Assembly (NCBI GenBank): GCA_947482115.1
Contig: CANKII010000003.1
Span: forward strand, 310,001-374,000
From: Fibrobacterota bacterium
Lineage (GTDB): Bacteria > Fibrobacterota > Fibrobacteria > UBA11236
Length of the DNA: 64,000 nt
Reading direction: 5' to 3'
Shown here: positions 33,696 to 43,612 of the stretch, piece by piece
Position numbering within the stretch: position 1 is the first letter of the stretch
Layout of the letters: each line of letters starts with the position of its first letter
The notes under the pieces: generated by a model
The model's input: only the letters and a program-made list of their open reading frames with translations
Told to the model about the DNA's origin: nothing
The model's database searches: none
Made by a program: the position numbers and the translations under genes

Positions 33696-35558
33696 CGGTG
33701 TGAATCGCACCTGCAACAAACCCGAACGTAATTCGTTGGGCATTGTCACAGTGGCTTCAGAAGCCGCCCGCTTTGCAGACCAGATCTGCTTGCCCTTCAA
33801 ATCAAAGGCCGCGAGGTTCTGCATTCCCGCAGGCCAAGTCACGCGGCCGTCCCCAATGCCGGAATACAGCAGTGTCTGTCCGGGATTTTCTTTGGCTCTC
33901 CGATCCGCAACGGACAACACCGTTCCCGGACGGCATGTACCCGTGTATTCAATGCGGGAGATTCGGGTCGTCGCCGTGGAATTGAAATTCGATGCGTCAT
34001 AATGGGTAACATAAAGTGCGCCTTCGGGTCCCATTTGCATGGATACAATGCCGTATCCACCGGTGGCTTTGATGGTCGTGGCATAACCGGGAAAATCATC
34101 CACGGCCGTAACGGCAGTTCCCGTGCCGTTCAAAGTCGCCACCTTGACCCAATTTTTGACGGACTCGGTAATAATCCACTTGCCATTAAAGTGGGGCGGG
34201 AATTTTTTCGTGGATGCCAGGGCCGTGTCATAATGGTAAATGGGGCCGGTCGTGGCAGCCGTGCCGCTACCGGTGCCTAAGTTAAACACCGTATTTTCCG
34301 CGGCATTCTTGGACTCCGGAAGAATGCAGGCTTGGGCGGGTGGAAGGTGCGTGATGCCCGTGTTATTGGGTGAATTGTTAAACACCGTATCGGGACTCTG
34401 CGGAGGCAAGGTGTAACTGCTGGTCCCATTCCACATGTTGTAACCTTTGTTATCCCCTATGAAATAAGGGAATCCCGAAAACCCGGGCCGGGTCAAAAGA
34501 TTGAATTCATCCCTTCCCGCAGGACCGCGGGTCGTACTGGAAGAGGAGGCGTCGGGACCGACTTCCCCCAGCATCACCCAACCCGTGGGCTTGTCCACGG
34601 AAAGGCTGTACGGATTGCGATGTCCAAAGGAATACAGTTCCGGCAGGATTTTATTCGTGTCCTGACCGGCAACCCAGGCACCACCTATTTCGAACAGTCT
34701 CTGCCGTAAATTTCCGGCGGGAATCCTGTAACCCTTCGCGGAACTGTCGGGATGAATGCGAATCACCTTGCCGCGCCAATCCATGGTGTTGGCGGTACGG
34801 GCCGCATTATCCTGTGTGGCCTGATCCTTCGGATCCCCACTGGAATTCGCCTGCAACGCGGAATTCATGGGGCCAAAGCCGTCGCTATTCTCGGCATTAT
34901 TGCCCGTCGACATGTAAAGGTTGCCCTGCGCATCCCAATCCATGCCGCCGCCCTGATGGCAGCAAATGCCCGGAGTCCACGCCATTTTCAAAAGTTTCTT
35001 TTCGCTGGACATGTCGATGGAATCCAATGTTGGCATGGTAAATCGCGACATCAGCATGGTGTCCACCTGCTTGTTGCTGACCGAAGTTCGGGGCATGTAA
35101 TACACATAAGCCCAATGGTTCGCGTTATAATTCGGATCAAGCGTGAAGAAGCGGAGCCCCAATTCCCTGTTTCCGGTTTGGCCGGTTGCAACACCCGTGC
35201 CCACATTAAACGTCGCAACCGTTTTCAGAGTGTTGCCGTTCGGATTGAACACGCGAACCCTTCCCGTTGCCGTGCTGCTATTGGGCTGGCCGGTCGCATT
35301 GGTTCGTTCCGTGTAATAAACCCGGCCATCGGTATGCACCCACAAGCTGACTGGCTCCACAAGATTGGCGTCAGTAACCAGAGAGGTAGGCGTGGTCGTT
35401 CCGCGGGAAACCAGCACCACTTCCTTGAAATCGGCGGTCACCATGTCCGGGCAACCCGGATAAGTAAGGGCTGCGAATGAAGGTCGCAGAGATCCCACAG
35501 TTGCCATAAGGGCAACAATTCCAACACCACGAATTATCGAATAGTTTCTTCCAAACAT
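33693..35558 (-). CDS. Secreted PQQ-type glucose/sorbosone dehydrogenase with C-terminal sorting-type domain
   Basis: 621 residues; the start at 35558 follows AAAGGAGC. Signal peptide, then the six-bladed propeller of the soluble glucose dehydrogenase/Hhip family (~residues 60-540): GNRELGLRFFTLDPNY, CCHQGGGMDWDAQGNLYMSTGNN, ILPELYSFGHRNPYSLSVD and IVSMQMGPEGALYVTHYD. The last ~60 residues (LAAFDLKGKQIW to LLQVRFTP) are a short beta domain like those of other secreted proteins here. Expected to oxidise a sugar or polyol outside the cytoplasm using PQQ; substrate unknown. A relative is encoded at 43659. Confidence 0.8.
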   Translation of the reverse strand: MFGRNYSIIRGVGIVALMATVGSLRPSFAALTYPGCPDMVTADFKEVVLVSRGTTTPTSLVTDANLVEPVSLWVHTDGRVYYTERTNATGQPNSSTATGRVRVFNPNGNTLKTVATFNVGTGVATGQTGNRELGLRFFTLDPNYNANHWAYVYYMPRTSVSNKQVDTMLMSRFTMPTLDSIDMSSEKKLLKMAWTPGICCHQGGGMDWDAQGNLYMSTGNNAENSDGFGPMNSALQANSSGDPKDQATQDNAARTANTMDWRGKVIRIHPDSSAKGYRIPAGNLRQRLFEIGGAWVAGQDTNKILPELYSFGHRNPYSLSVDKPTGWVMLGEVGPDASSSSTTRGPAGRDEFNLLTRPGFSGFPYFIGDNKGYNMWNGTSSYTLPPQSPDTVFNNSPNNTGITHLPPAQACILPESKNAAENTVFNLGTGSGTAATTGPIYHYDTALASTKKFPPHFNGKWIITESVKNWVKVATLNGTGTAVTAVDDFPGYATTIKATGGYGIVSMQMGPEGALYVTHYDASNFNSTATTRISRIEYTGTCRPGTVLSVADRRAKENPGQTLLYSGIGDGRVTWPAGMQNLAAFDLKGKQIWSAKRAASEATVTMPNELRSGLLQVRFTP

Positions 35559-35668
35559 TGAAAACGCTCCTTTACCCGTTCGCCTGCCGATGAACATTAT
35601 TTTGAGATTCTTAATTTAGGTCGACAGCTAGTTTTACGTTGGCGGTTTTCAGGAAAATAGGGTGACAA

Positions 35669-37051
35669 ATGTTTCGTTTTCTACATCTGCCCCTACCAGA
35701 CGATCTGCATCTGTCGGATGATTTTTTGTTGAACATTTTCTTGAAAAATTTCAGCCAACGCATTTTTTCACTGCTTTTGCTGATTTTGGCAGTGGGCGTT
35801 TCTCATGCAGCTGATCCAAACTGTCCGGCATATGAGGGTTTCTTCATCTCGGGGATCCAATTCCAAGGTTTAAATCAAACGCGTAGCAGCGTTGTGAAAA
35901 ATGCCATTGAGAACCGGCAAGGAGGTTCATTCTCCTGTAAAGCCTGGGAAACGGAACGCAACCGGCTCAAGGATTTGGACATCTTCGCGGATGTGACATT
36001 GGTGGCACAAGCCAAACAAGATTCCGTTTCACTCCTTTATCGTTTTCGCGAATTACCCCCTTATCTTCCCCTGGCTTCCGTGAATAAAACCGATCAGGAT
36101 GGTTTGAGCATCGGACCTTCCATAGCCGCATTGAATTTTCTCGGCACGGGTAAACGCATAAACGTCATGGCACGGTTTGGAGGAACTACGGAATATCAAG
36201 CCGAAGTTTCCGGAAGACAATTATTCGGTCATTCAGCCGAGTTTAGCATGGCGTGGATTCACGGAGACAGTTATAACTCTTTCGATTCCACTCATGAAAA
36301 CTCCCATCGCATCAAAGCCGAAGGATTTTGGCCTTTAGTGGGAGCCCGTCAGTTCGGAATAGTTGGGCTGGCGGAATATTTCCGGATCCAATCCACCCGG
36401 GACAGCCTCACCCTCCGCAACAACAACGTAGACGTGGTTCCAAGATTGGGGGTGGGTTTTCGCTGGGATACCCGGGATCGATCCCTGTTGCCCCGCCGGG
36501 GGTTTTTCGCCGAAACGCGTTTCACTGAAAACGGTGGGTACTTGGGAGGACCGGCTGATTTTTGGGAAGAGATGACCGACTTGCGGGTTTATCTCCCTAT
36601 TACGAAACGGAATGGTTTCACTGGAAACGTGCTTTATCAATATCGCGATGGCGTCGTGAACCAAAATTTGGGGCGTTACGATTTGTTTCATACGGGTGGA
36701 GCCAACACATTGCGAGGCTACTCCGACAACTCATTTAACGGTCAAAACGAATGTCTGTTGAATGCGGAATACCGATTCGATGCCGTGGAGGAACGGATTC
36801 AGAAACTGGGTCCATGGAGTTTGAACTATGGCGTTCAACTTGTCTCCGGGTGGGACGCTGCCAGCTTATGGGACGGAAATTCATCGAAGCCGGAGGTTTT
36901 TCATCATGGCTTTTATGCGGGTATTCATCTCTTGATTCCCGGAATGGAACGCATCCGGTTGGAAGTTGGGTCCAGAACCACAAAGGTCGACTTGCGCGTC
37001 CACTTTGGCCTTTTTGAAAAAACAACGGTGCAACGCTTTAGAACACGGTGA
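35669..37051 (+). CDS. Omp85/BamA-TamA-like surface antigen with one POTRA domain
   Basis: 460 residues. A long N-terminus leads to a signal segment (FSLLLLILAVGVSHA), so the true start could be later than 35669. Residues ~58-130 form one POTRA-like domain (FFISGIQFQGLNQTRSSVVKNAI to RLKDLDIFADVTLVAQ). The barrel follows, with PRLGVGFRWDTRDRSLLPRRGFFAETRF and GGANTLRGYSDNSFNGQNECLLNAEYRF, matching the D15 signature region. It is likely an envelope-assembly or protein-secretion barrel, distinct from the one at 11962. Confidence 0.82.
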   Translation: MFRFLHLPLPDDLHLSDDFLLNIFLKNFSQRIFSLLLLILAVGVSHAADPNCPAYEGFFISGIQFQGLNQTRSSVVKNAIENRQGGSFSCKAWETERNRLKDLDIFADVTLVAQAKQDSVSLLYRFRELPPYLPLASVNKTDQDGLSIGPSIAALNFLGTGKRINVMARFGGTTEYQAEVSGRQLFGHSAEFSMAWIHGDSYNSFDSTHENSHRIKAEGFWPLVGARQFGIVGLAEYFRIQSTRDSLTLRNNNVDVVPRLGVGFRWDTRDRSLLPRRGFFAETRFTENGGYLGGPADFWEEMTDLRVYLPITKRNGFTGNVLYQYRDGVVNQNLGRYDLFHTGGANTLRGYSDNSFNGQNECLLNAEYRFDAVEERIQKLGPWSLNYGVQLVSGWDAASLWDGNSSKPEVFHHGFYAGIHLLIPGMERIRLEVGSRTTKVDLRVHFGLFEKTTVQRFRTR

Positions 37052-37118
37052 TCTTCCACACTTTAAGACCTCCATCTTGTTCGATTTCCTTTATTTTTCG
37101 ATTTTTTGGCCTATTGGT

Positions 37119-37147
37119 TTGATTTCGTCCCCACATCTAGGTAGTTT
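37119..37147 (+). promoter_or_regulatory. Predicted sigma-70 promoter of the radical SAM gene
   Basis: TTGATT (37119-37124), a 17-bp spacer and TAGTTT (37142-37147). The expected start of transcription lies ~45 nt before the ATG at 37197, which has GGAGG upstream. Confidence 0.5.
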
Positions 37148-37196
37148 TACAGGGCGTTTTAAATTGTCCTAGCCGTTTTTACCGGAGGCCGGTTTC

Positions 37197-38750
37197 ATGA
37201 AGGTTTTGTTTCTCAATCCCCCCTATTTCGCGATGTTTTCGCGGGAGTCACGCAGCCCTAGCGTGACCAAGTCCAGTACCCTGTACTGGCCTATGTTCAT
37301 GTGCTATGCAGCCGGCTGCGTCGAGGAGGATGGGAACGAAATTTTGGTGCTGGATTCCCCGGCTATGGATCTGGACTTGGAAGCCACTTTGGCAAAAATC
37401 AAGGCTTTCCAGCCGGAATTTGCAGTGTTAAACACTTCAACTCCTTCCATTAATAATGATATGCGCGTTGGCAAAGCCATCAAGGAAGCCATCGGTTGCC
37501 CTGTCGCCATGATGGGTACCCATGCCACGGCGGAACCCATTGAAATTTTGGAACGTGAATCCACCATTGACTATGTCATCGTCGGTGAAGCTGATTACAC
37601 CGCCCGTGAGTTGGTGCGCCATGTGCGCGGCGACGGTCCGGATCACCCCTCCAAGGTTTTGGGCATTGCCTACCGCGCTGGAGAAGCGCTCACTAAAAAT
37701 ACGGATCGACCCAAAATCGAAGACATCAACACTCTTCCGTGGGTAAGCAAGGTGTATCGCAAGCATCTTTTCTCCTGCTACAAGCGTTATTTCTACGGTG
37801 CGAACATCAACCCCCTTATTGTGATTCTTTCCGGTCGCGGCTGTCCCTTTCGCTGCACCTATTGCGTCATTCCGCAAACCCTCACCGGGCACACCTATCG
37901 CAAGCGCGACGTGGCCGATGTGGTGGATGAAATGGCCTACATCAAAGCCTCCTTCCCGGATCTCGGTGAAATCTTTTTCGAAGACGACACGTTCACGGCG
38001 CATCCGAGCCGGACCGTGGAATTGTGCGAAGAAGTCATTCGTCGCGGCCTCAAGGTCACCTGGTCTGCCAATGCCCGCGCCGATGTGAAAGCCGACGTGC
38101 TGGCCGTCATGAAAAGGGCCGGTTGTCGCGAACTGTGCGTGGGCTTTGAGTCCTGCTCTACCGACGTGCTCAAGAATGTGAAAAAGGGCCTTGCTGACGG
38201 CATGGCTCAACGTTTCATGGAAGGGGCCAACAAGGCCGGCATTCTCATTCATGGCTGCTTCATGGTGGGTAATTTGGGTGACACTCCCGAAACATTGGAA
38301 GCCACCCTGCAATTCGCAAAGATGTTGAATCCAAACACCGCTCAGTTTTACCCCATCATGGCGTATCCCGGTACCACAGCTTACGACGAAGCCAAGGAGC
38401 GTGGAGAACTGGCGTCGGATGATTACGATCTCTGGCTGGACAAAGATGGTCAGCACAATACCACGGTCATCCGCAAGGGACTCACTTCGCAGCAATTGGT
38501 GAACTTCTGCGACAAGGCGCGCCGCGAATTCTATTTGCGTCCGAAGTACATCTGGACACAAGCCATCATGGCTTTGACCAATGGCCGTGAGCGCTATCGA
38601 GTGATTCGTGGTGCCAGCACGTTGTTCAAGCATCTCTTCCGCAAGCATGGCGCATTGCAGGAATCCAGCGGTTACAGCCGTCCCAAGGAGCCTTCGGCCA
38701 AGGATATCGCACTGGAAGCCGCCAAGCATAGCGTTACCGCCGACGTGTGA
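37197..38750 (+). CDS. B12-binding radical SAM protein (HpnJ/P-methylase-like family)
   Basis: 517 residues: N-terminal cobalamin-binding Rossmann domain (~1-150: VLFLNPPYFAMFSRESRS, FAVLNTSTPSINNDMR, MGTHATAEP, DYVIVGEADYTARELV), then the radical SAM domain with the cluster CPFRCTYC near residues 219-226, followed by IFFEDDTFT, CVGFESCSTDVLKNVKKG and GCFMVGNLGDTPETLEATLQFA. Related enzymes carry out methylations or ring rearrangements, for example in hopanoid and antibiotic pathways; the substrate is unknown. The stop overlaps purN (GTGTGA). It depends on cobalamin, which the operon at 23955-30505 would import. Confidence 0.85.
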   Translation: MKVLFLNPPYFAMFSRESRSPSVTKSSTLYWPMFMCYAAGCVEEDGNEILVLDSPAMDLDLEATLAKIKAFQPEFAVLNTSTPSINNDMRVGKAIKEAIGCPVAMMGTHATAEPIEILERESTIDYVIVGEADYTARELVRHVRGDGPDHPSKVLGIAYRAGEALTKNTDRPKIEDINTLPWVSKVYRKHLFSCYKRYFYGANINPLIVILSGRGCPFRCTYCVIPQTLTGHTYRKRDVADVVDEMAYIKASFPDLGEIFFEDDTFTAHPSRTVELCEEVIRRGLKVTWSANARADVKADVLAVMKRAGCRELCVGFESCSTDVLKNVKKGLADGMAQRFMEGANKAGILIHGCFMVGNLGDTPETLEATLQFAKMLNPNTAQFYPIMAYPGTTAYDEAKERGELASDDYDLWLDKDGQHNTTVIRKGLTSQQLVNFCDKARREFYLRPKYIWTQAIMALTNGRERYRVIRGASTLFKHLFRKHGALQESSGYSRPKEPSAKDIALEAAKHSVTADV

Positions 38751-39418
38751 TTCCCCTGCGCTTTGCCGTTCTGGCTTCGGGAGGTGGTTCCAACCTTCAG
38801 GCGCTTCTGGATCGCATTCGCAGCGGAGACCTTCCCGCCGAACACGTTTTCACAGTATCCAATAACAGTCAAGCCAAAGCTTTGGAACGAACCCGCAATG
38901 CGGGAGCATTGGCTTTTCATATCAGCAGTAAAACGGAAGGCTCCGAAGAAGGCGTTGTTTCCAAACTTCTGGAATTAATCGACCATCATCCCGTCGATTT
39001 GCTGGTGTTGGCCGGATACATGAAAAAAGTGCCTCCCGCCGTTTTGCACCGGTTGAAAAATCGTGTGGTGAACGTCCACCCCGCCTTGCTGCCTTCCTTC
39101 GGAGGCGCCGGATTTTACGGCGAAAGAGTGCACGAAGCCGTTGTTCAGAGCCGTTGCGAATTCACCGGAGTCACCATTCACATGGTCAATGAGAATTACG
39201 ATGATGGACAAATCATCTTGCAACGCAAAGTTCGCGTTCCTGCAGGAGCCGATGCGAAAACCGTTGGACAACTGGTGCTGGAAAAAGAACACGACAGCTA
39301 TTGGCGAGTGCTGAAGGCCTTTGCGGATGGAGATGTCGTTTCCACAGATAGTGACAACCCCGCCGAAGCCGTGCGCATCAATCCGGAATGGTTGCAAAGA
39401 ATGAGTGAACTGGATTAG
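38747..39418 (+). CDS. purN: Phosphoribosylglycinamide formyltransferase
   Basis: Transfers formyl from 10-formyl-THF to GAR, the third step of purine synthesis. 223 residues from a GTG that overlaps the previous stop. Motifs: FAVLASGGGSNLQALLDRI, VFTVSNNSQAKALERTRN, VNVHPALLPSFGGAGFYG and the active-site region FTGVTIHMVNENYDDGQIILQ with His and Asp. Confidence 0.94.
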   Translation: MIPLRFAVLASGGGSNLQALLDRIRSGDLPAEHVFTVSNNSQAKALERTRNAGALAFHISSKTEGSEEGVVSKLLELIDHHPVDLLVLAGYMKKVPPAVLHRLKNRVVNVHPALLPSFGGAGFYGERVHEAVVQSRCEFTGVTIHMVNENYDDGQIILQRKVRVPAGADAKTVGQLVLEKEHDSYWRVLKAFADGDVVSTDSDNPAEAVRINPEWLQRMSELD

Positions 39419-40067
39419 TTCTGTGGGAAAGAAAACAGATGTTGCTCCTGTCCTTTGGGAACACGATCGAATTTTAATTCCCTCCGCCGGATATCTATGC
39501 GGCATTGACGAAGTGGGACGAGGCCCTTTGGCCGGAGGAGTTGTAGCCGCCTGCGTGATTCTCGATCTTTCAGCGGCACCTATCTCCGGCATCAATGATT
39601 CCAAAAAATTGAACCCTGAACTCCGTGAATCTTTGTACCCGAAAATCCTCGCGAACGCAGTGGCCTATGGCGTGGGCGAAGCCAGCCCCAAGGAAATCGA
39701 TCAGATCAATATCTTAAATGCCACATTCCTCGCCATGCGCAGGGCTTTGGAATCCATGGCCATCCAACCTGTACTTCTGTTGGTGGATGGAAACCAGAAA
39801 ATCCCCTCCATGAATTTATCGCAACGAACCTTGGTTGGAGGAGACGGGCTCTCCGCCTCCATTGCTGCCGCTTCCATTGTGGCCAAGGTCACACGGGATC
39901 GCTCGATGGAAGAGTGGGGCAAACAATTCCCTGAATACGGCTTTGCGCGCCATAAAGGCTACGGAACCGCTGATCACTGCAGGGCGTTGACGGAGCACGG
40001 ACTAAGCTCAATCCACCGCCGGTCGTTTTGTTCGTCCTTCGTATCCCATACATCTCCGTTGCATTAA
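39405..40067 (+). CDS. rnhB: Ribonuclease HII
   Basis: Cleaves RNA in RNA-DNA hybrids and at single ribonucleotides in DNA. 220 residues: the GIDEVGRGPLAGG motif with the first Asp and Glu, INDSKKL, VLLLVDGNQKIP (third Asp), GGDGLSASIAAASIVAKVTRDR and FARHKGYGTADH. The GTG at 39405 overlaps purN by 14 bp; a GTG at 39423 just after the purN stop is equally possible. Confidence 0.94.
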   Translation: MNWISSVGKKTDVAPVLWEHDRILIPSAGYLCGIDEVGRGPLAGGVVAACVILDLSAAPISGINDSKKLNPELRESLYPKILANAVAYGVGEASPKEIDQINILNATFLAMRRALESMAIQPVLLLVDGNQKIPSMNLSQRTLVGGDGLSASIAAASIVAKVTRDRSMEEWGKQFPEYGFARHKGYGTADHCRALTEHGLSSIHRRSFCSSFVSHTSPLH

Positions 40068-40093
40068 AACTCCAGCTATTATAATTCTGCTAT

Positions 40094-40825
40094 ATGAAGT
40101 ACGGGATTTTCTCCGACATCCACGGCAATCTGGAAGCCCTGCTTCAAGTCGCTGAATCCATGAATCGCTATGGTGTGGAACGCAGGGTTTGTCTGGGCGA
40201 CATCGTGGGTTACGGTCCCTTTCCCAATGAATGCGTGGAATGGGTGGCCGAGAAAAGCGACATCGTCATATTGGGAAACCATGACAGTGTGGCCGTGGGC
40301 CGCGAAAGTTCCGAAGAGTGGAATAATTACAATGCCCAGCGCGCCATCGAATGGACACGCAATGTGTTAAAGCCCTCCACGATCGCTTTCCTGGAAAAGC
40401 TTCTCCTCACCACCTCGGAAGCGCCGTTATTCTTCACCCATGCCAGTCCATGGTCCCCTGCCGGTTGGAAATACGTCTCCAGTCTGGATGACGCTGTCGA
40501 TGCCTTCTCTTTTTTCACCGAGACCATCGGATTCATCGGACATACGCATTGGCCGATGATTGCCATCATGCAGGATGAACAATCGTTCCGGATTTCCGAA
40601 ACCCTCTTTTACACCGTGCAGCCCGGCCAGCGCCTGCTCGTAAATGATGGCAGCGTGGGACAACCCCGCGATCGCAATCCCCTCGCGACCTGGTGCCTGT
40701 GCGATACGGAAAAAATGACGGTGGAAATCGTGCGTGTGGCCTATGACATCGGCAAAACCCAAGATGCCATGCGCAAACTGGGTCTTGCCGAATTTCTCAT
40801 CAACCGATTGTCGGAAGGCCGGTGA
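40094..40825 (+). CDS. Calcineurin-like metallophosphoesterase (YfcE/DUF2437-type)
   Basis: 243 residues with the full dimetal signature: FSDIHGNLEAL, LGDIVGYGPFP, ILGNHDSV, FFTHASPW and IGHTHWPM. A phosphodiesterase or phosphatase acting in the cytoplasm; the substrate cannot be deduced. RnhB lies 26 bp upstream and the flippase start overlaps its stop (GTGA). Confidence 0.88.
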   Translation: MKYGIFSDIHGNLEALLQVAESMNRYGVERRVCLGDIVGYGPFPNECVEWVAEKSDIVILGNHDSVAVGRESSEEWNNYNAQRAIEWTRNVLKPSTIAFLEKLLLTTSEAPLFFTHASPWSPAGWKYVSSLDDAVDAFSFFTETIGFIGHTHWPMIAIMQDEQSFRISETLFYTVQPGQRLLVNDGSVGQPRDRNPLATWCLCDTEKMTVEIVRVAYDIGKTQDAMRKLGLAEFLINRLSEGR

Positions 40826-42327
40826 GCCGGCTCCGCACTCTGGCGAAGGAGTCCGTGGCCTACGGAGTGTCCTCGCTCTTCAGCCGCTTCCTGAACTTTC
40901 TTCTCGTTCCCTTTTACACCCATGTGTTGTCGCCGTCGGAATTCGGTGTCAGCAATATTGTTTTCGCGCTTATCGCTTTTCTGAATGTTCTCTATCAGGC
41001 TGGTTTTGACTCGGCTTATTTGCGTCTCGCCCATGATGCCGAAGAAACGGATCGAAAGCGTTTGTTCAGCACTGCTTTGTGGTCGCAAGCCGGACTGACC
41101 GTGCTGTTCAGCATTCCGTTTCTGCTGGCATCTTCGTGGTTGGGAGAGGTTTTCAAAATTCCAGGTGCGAATCGCAATCTGTTTCCGCTGGCAGCGATCA
41201 TTCTTGCATTGGATACCTTGTCCGTTGTACCCATGGCGCACTTGCGCTACCGCCACCAAGCTTTGCGTTTCGCCTCCATCCGATTGGGTAATGTTATTGT
41301 GAATATCGGAGGCAATGTTCTGTTTGTGCTGGTATTGCATCAGGGATTGCGGGGCATTTTCATGGCGAATATTTTTGCCAGCTTCTTCACTTTGATTCTA
41401 CTGCTGCCAATTTTTCTAGAAAATCTGCGAATGCTTTGTGATGGAGAAAAGTTCCGCGCGTTGTTGCGCTTCGGACTCCCCTTCATGCCCGCAGGACTTT
41501 ACGGCATTGTCAATGAAATGTCGGGGCGGTTGTTCCTCGGCCGTTTGAGCGCAGCGGATCTCGCTCACCTCTATCCCGGAAAAGGCTGGGATGTGCTGCA
41601 TCTCACCGGTCTTTTTTCTGCGGCCTGGAAACTCGGTGTGTTCGGTTTGTTGCTGGTACAAATGTACCGGCTTGCATGGCAACCATTTTTCCTGCAACAT
41701 CAACGCGATGCGGATGCACCGGCCCTGTTCGGTCGCGTACTGCGTCTGTTGTTGTTGTTCATAGGCACATGCGGTCTTACACTCATGTTATTTCTGGACA
41801 AACTCGTCTCTTTTTCGATCCACGGAAAAACCTTGATTGCGCAACCTTTTTGGGATGGACTTGCCATTGTTCCCGGTGTGCTGCTGGCTTATGCCTGTCA
41901 GGCTTGGTTTGTGCATTTTACCCTCGGCGTTTACATCGCCAAAAAAACCCGGGCATTGGTGTGGATTAATGGAATCGGCGCTGTCATCACGGTAGCCCTG
42001 AATCTTTTATTGGTTCCCTACTTTGGACTTTGGGGCGCGGTGTGGGCTGCCGTGGTCTGTTATGCGGTGATGGCATGGCTTATGACCCAGAAAAGCCAGA
42101 CTCTCTTCCCCATCGATTTGGCATGGCGGCGCATGTTTCCGGTCCTTGCCTGGCTGGTGTTGTGCTTTACCGCGGGATTTTGGATTCAAATGCATCCCAA
42201 TGCGGGAATGATCGAGCGGATGGTTTTGTTGATTGTGGGATTGTGCCTGCCGTTTGTGCTTGGGGGAGTTTCACCACAAGAGGGCAGGACGTTACGGGCG
42301 ATTTTCAAAGGACGTTCAGGTCCATAA
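40822..42327 (+). CDS. Oligosaccharide/polysaccharide flippase (MOP superfamily)
   Basis: 501 residues, GTG start overlapping the previous stop. About 12-14 membrane helices. The N-terminal ESVAYGVSSLFSRFLNFLLVPFYTHVLSPSEFGVSN is typical of Wzx-like polysaccharide transporters, and FGLPFMPAGLYGIVNEMSGRLFLGRL opens the second half. Lipid-linked glycan export is expected; no glycosyltransferase is adjacent, unlike the flippase at 8770. Confidence 0.85.
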   Translation: MSRLRTLAKESVAYGVSSLFSRFLNFLLVPFYTHVLSPSEFGVSNIVFALIAFLNVLYQAGFDSAYLRLAHDAEETDRKRLFSTALWSQAGLTVLFSIPFLLASSWLGEVFKIPGANRNLFPLAAIILALDTLSVVPMAHLRYRHQALRFASIRLGNVIVNIGGNVLFVLVLHQGLRGIFMANIFASFFTLILLLPIFLENLRMLCDGEKFRALLRFGLPFMPAGLYGIVNEMSGRLFLGRLSAADLAHLYPGKGWDVLHLTGLFSAAWKLGVFGLLLVQMYRLAWQPFFLQHQRDADAPALFGRVLRLLLLFIGTCGLTLMLFLDKLVSFSIHGKTLIAQPFWDGLAIVPGVLLAYACQAWFVHFTLGVYIAKKTRALVWINGIGAVITVALNLLLVPYFGLWGAVWAAVVCYAVMAWLMTQKSQTLFPIDLAWRRMFPVLAWLVLCFTAGFWIQMHPNAGMIERMVLLIVGLCLPFVLGGVSPQEGRTLRAIFKGRSGP

Positions 42328-42388
42328 AAACTTCTAATCTTTTTCTCCAAACCGGAGAGTCCCGGTTCCCCTCTGAAAGGAAGATTTC

Positions 42389-43612
42389 ATGAAGCTCTTC
42401 TTTAAAATCCTCGGCTCCCTGTTACTTCTCATTGTTCTCATTGTCGGCAGCTTTCTCGCCAAAGTGCAAATCACTGGAATCCCTTCCTACAAAACACAAA
42501 AAGTCGATTTAAAAGTTGAAGTGACGCCGGAACGGGTGGCGCGCGGCAAGGCCATCTCCAGCATGTTGTGCAGACAATGCCATCTGGATCAGGCAACCGG
42601 AAAACTGACCGGACACCGGCTTGAGGATTTGCCAAATGATTTTGGAACGGCATACTCCCGCAACATCACCAACGATCCCGAACATGGAATTGGATCATGG
42701 ACGGACGGTGAGATTGCGTACTTGTTGCGCACGGGCATCAAGCGCAATGGTCATTATGCGCCGCCATGGATGGTCAAGCTTCCCCGCATTGCGGATGAAG
42801 ACATTTATTCCATCATTGCTTATTTGCGGTCGGATGATTCCGCAGTGCAAGCCTCATCCATTCCCAGCCGTGAATCGGAGCCGTCTTTCCTCGCCAAATT
42901 CCTTTGCCATGTGGCTTTCAAACCTTTCGCCTATCCCGATCATGAAATCAAGGTGCCGGATATTCACGACAAGGTCGCTTATGGAAAATATGTGGTACAG
43001 GATGGAATCGGGTGTTTCGCCTGCCATTCCGCCAGCTTCAAAACCATGGATGAAAATCATCCCGAGAAATCACAGGGATATCTCGGCGGAGGCAATGGCA
43101 TGCCGGGGATGGATGGAAAGATTATTTACACTGCCAACCTCACTCCGGATCCAACAGGCATTGGTAATTGGAACGAGGATGATTTTGTGAAATCGATACG
43201 CGAAGGCATTCGTCCCGATGGAAGGCCCTTGCGTTATCCCATGTCCCGTCTTCCGGAATTGGGTGATGATGAAGCGCGGGCGATTTATGCGTACCTCAAA
43301 ACCGTTCCACCGATTCACAATGATGTGGAGCGCAACTTTCCGGATTTAAGTGGAGCGGCACTGTCGGATGGCAAGGAGATCTATCACAAGTATGGTTGCA
43401 TTGCCTGTCATGGTGAAACCGGTGTGGGATTGGGAGACTTGACGCGATCCAAAATCGATTTCCCCACCGACTCTTCGCTCATGGCATGGATAAAAAATCC
43501 ACCCTCATTTAAACCGATGACGAAGATGCCCCCATTCAATGGAATCATTCAGGATGCGGAATATGTGCCGCTGATGGCATACGTGCGTCAGCTCTCTGAC
43601 GCACGGAAATAA
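42389..43612 (+). CDS. Membrane-anchored tri-heme cytochrome c
   Basis: 407 residues. N-terminal membrane anchor/signal (ILGSLLLLIVLIVGSFLAKV). Three c-type heme sites: CRQCH at 61-65, CFACH at 209-213 and CIACH at 337-341, each followed by a candidate axial Met (PPWM, YPMS, KMPPF). The segment NITNDPEHGIGSWTDGEIAYLLRTGIKRNG is typical of the cytochrome subunit of periplasmic alcohol, gluconate and sugar dehydrogenases. It converges on a PQQ-type sugar dehydrogenase gene at 43659, a plausible electron donor. AGGA precedes the ATG. Confidence 0.87.
   Translation: MKLFFKILGSLLLLIVLIVGSFLAKVQITGIPSYKTQKVDLKVEVTPERVARGKAISSMLCRQCHLDQATGKLTGHRLEDLPNDFGTAYSRNITNDPEHGIGSWTDGEIAYLLRTGIKRNGHYAPPWMVKLPRIADEDIYSIIAYLRSDDSAVQASSIPSRESEPSFLAKFLCHVAFKPFAYPDHEIKVPDIHDKVAYGKYVVQDGIGCFACHSASFKTMDENHPEKSQGYLGGGNGMPGMDGKIIYTANLTPDPTGIGNWNEDDFVKSIREGIRPDGRPLRYPMSRLPELGDDEARAIYAYLKTVPPIHNDVERNFPDLSGAALSDGKEIYHKYGCIACHGETGVGLGDLTRSKIDFPTDSSLMAWIKNPPSFKPMTKMPPFNGIIQDAEYVPLMAYVRQLSDARK

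Noticed and set aside
37437-38729. Long antisense frame (430 codons) within the radical SAM gene
   Set aside because: It is a shadow of the plus-strand gene, which has clear catalytic motifs; the antisense product matches nothing known.
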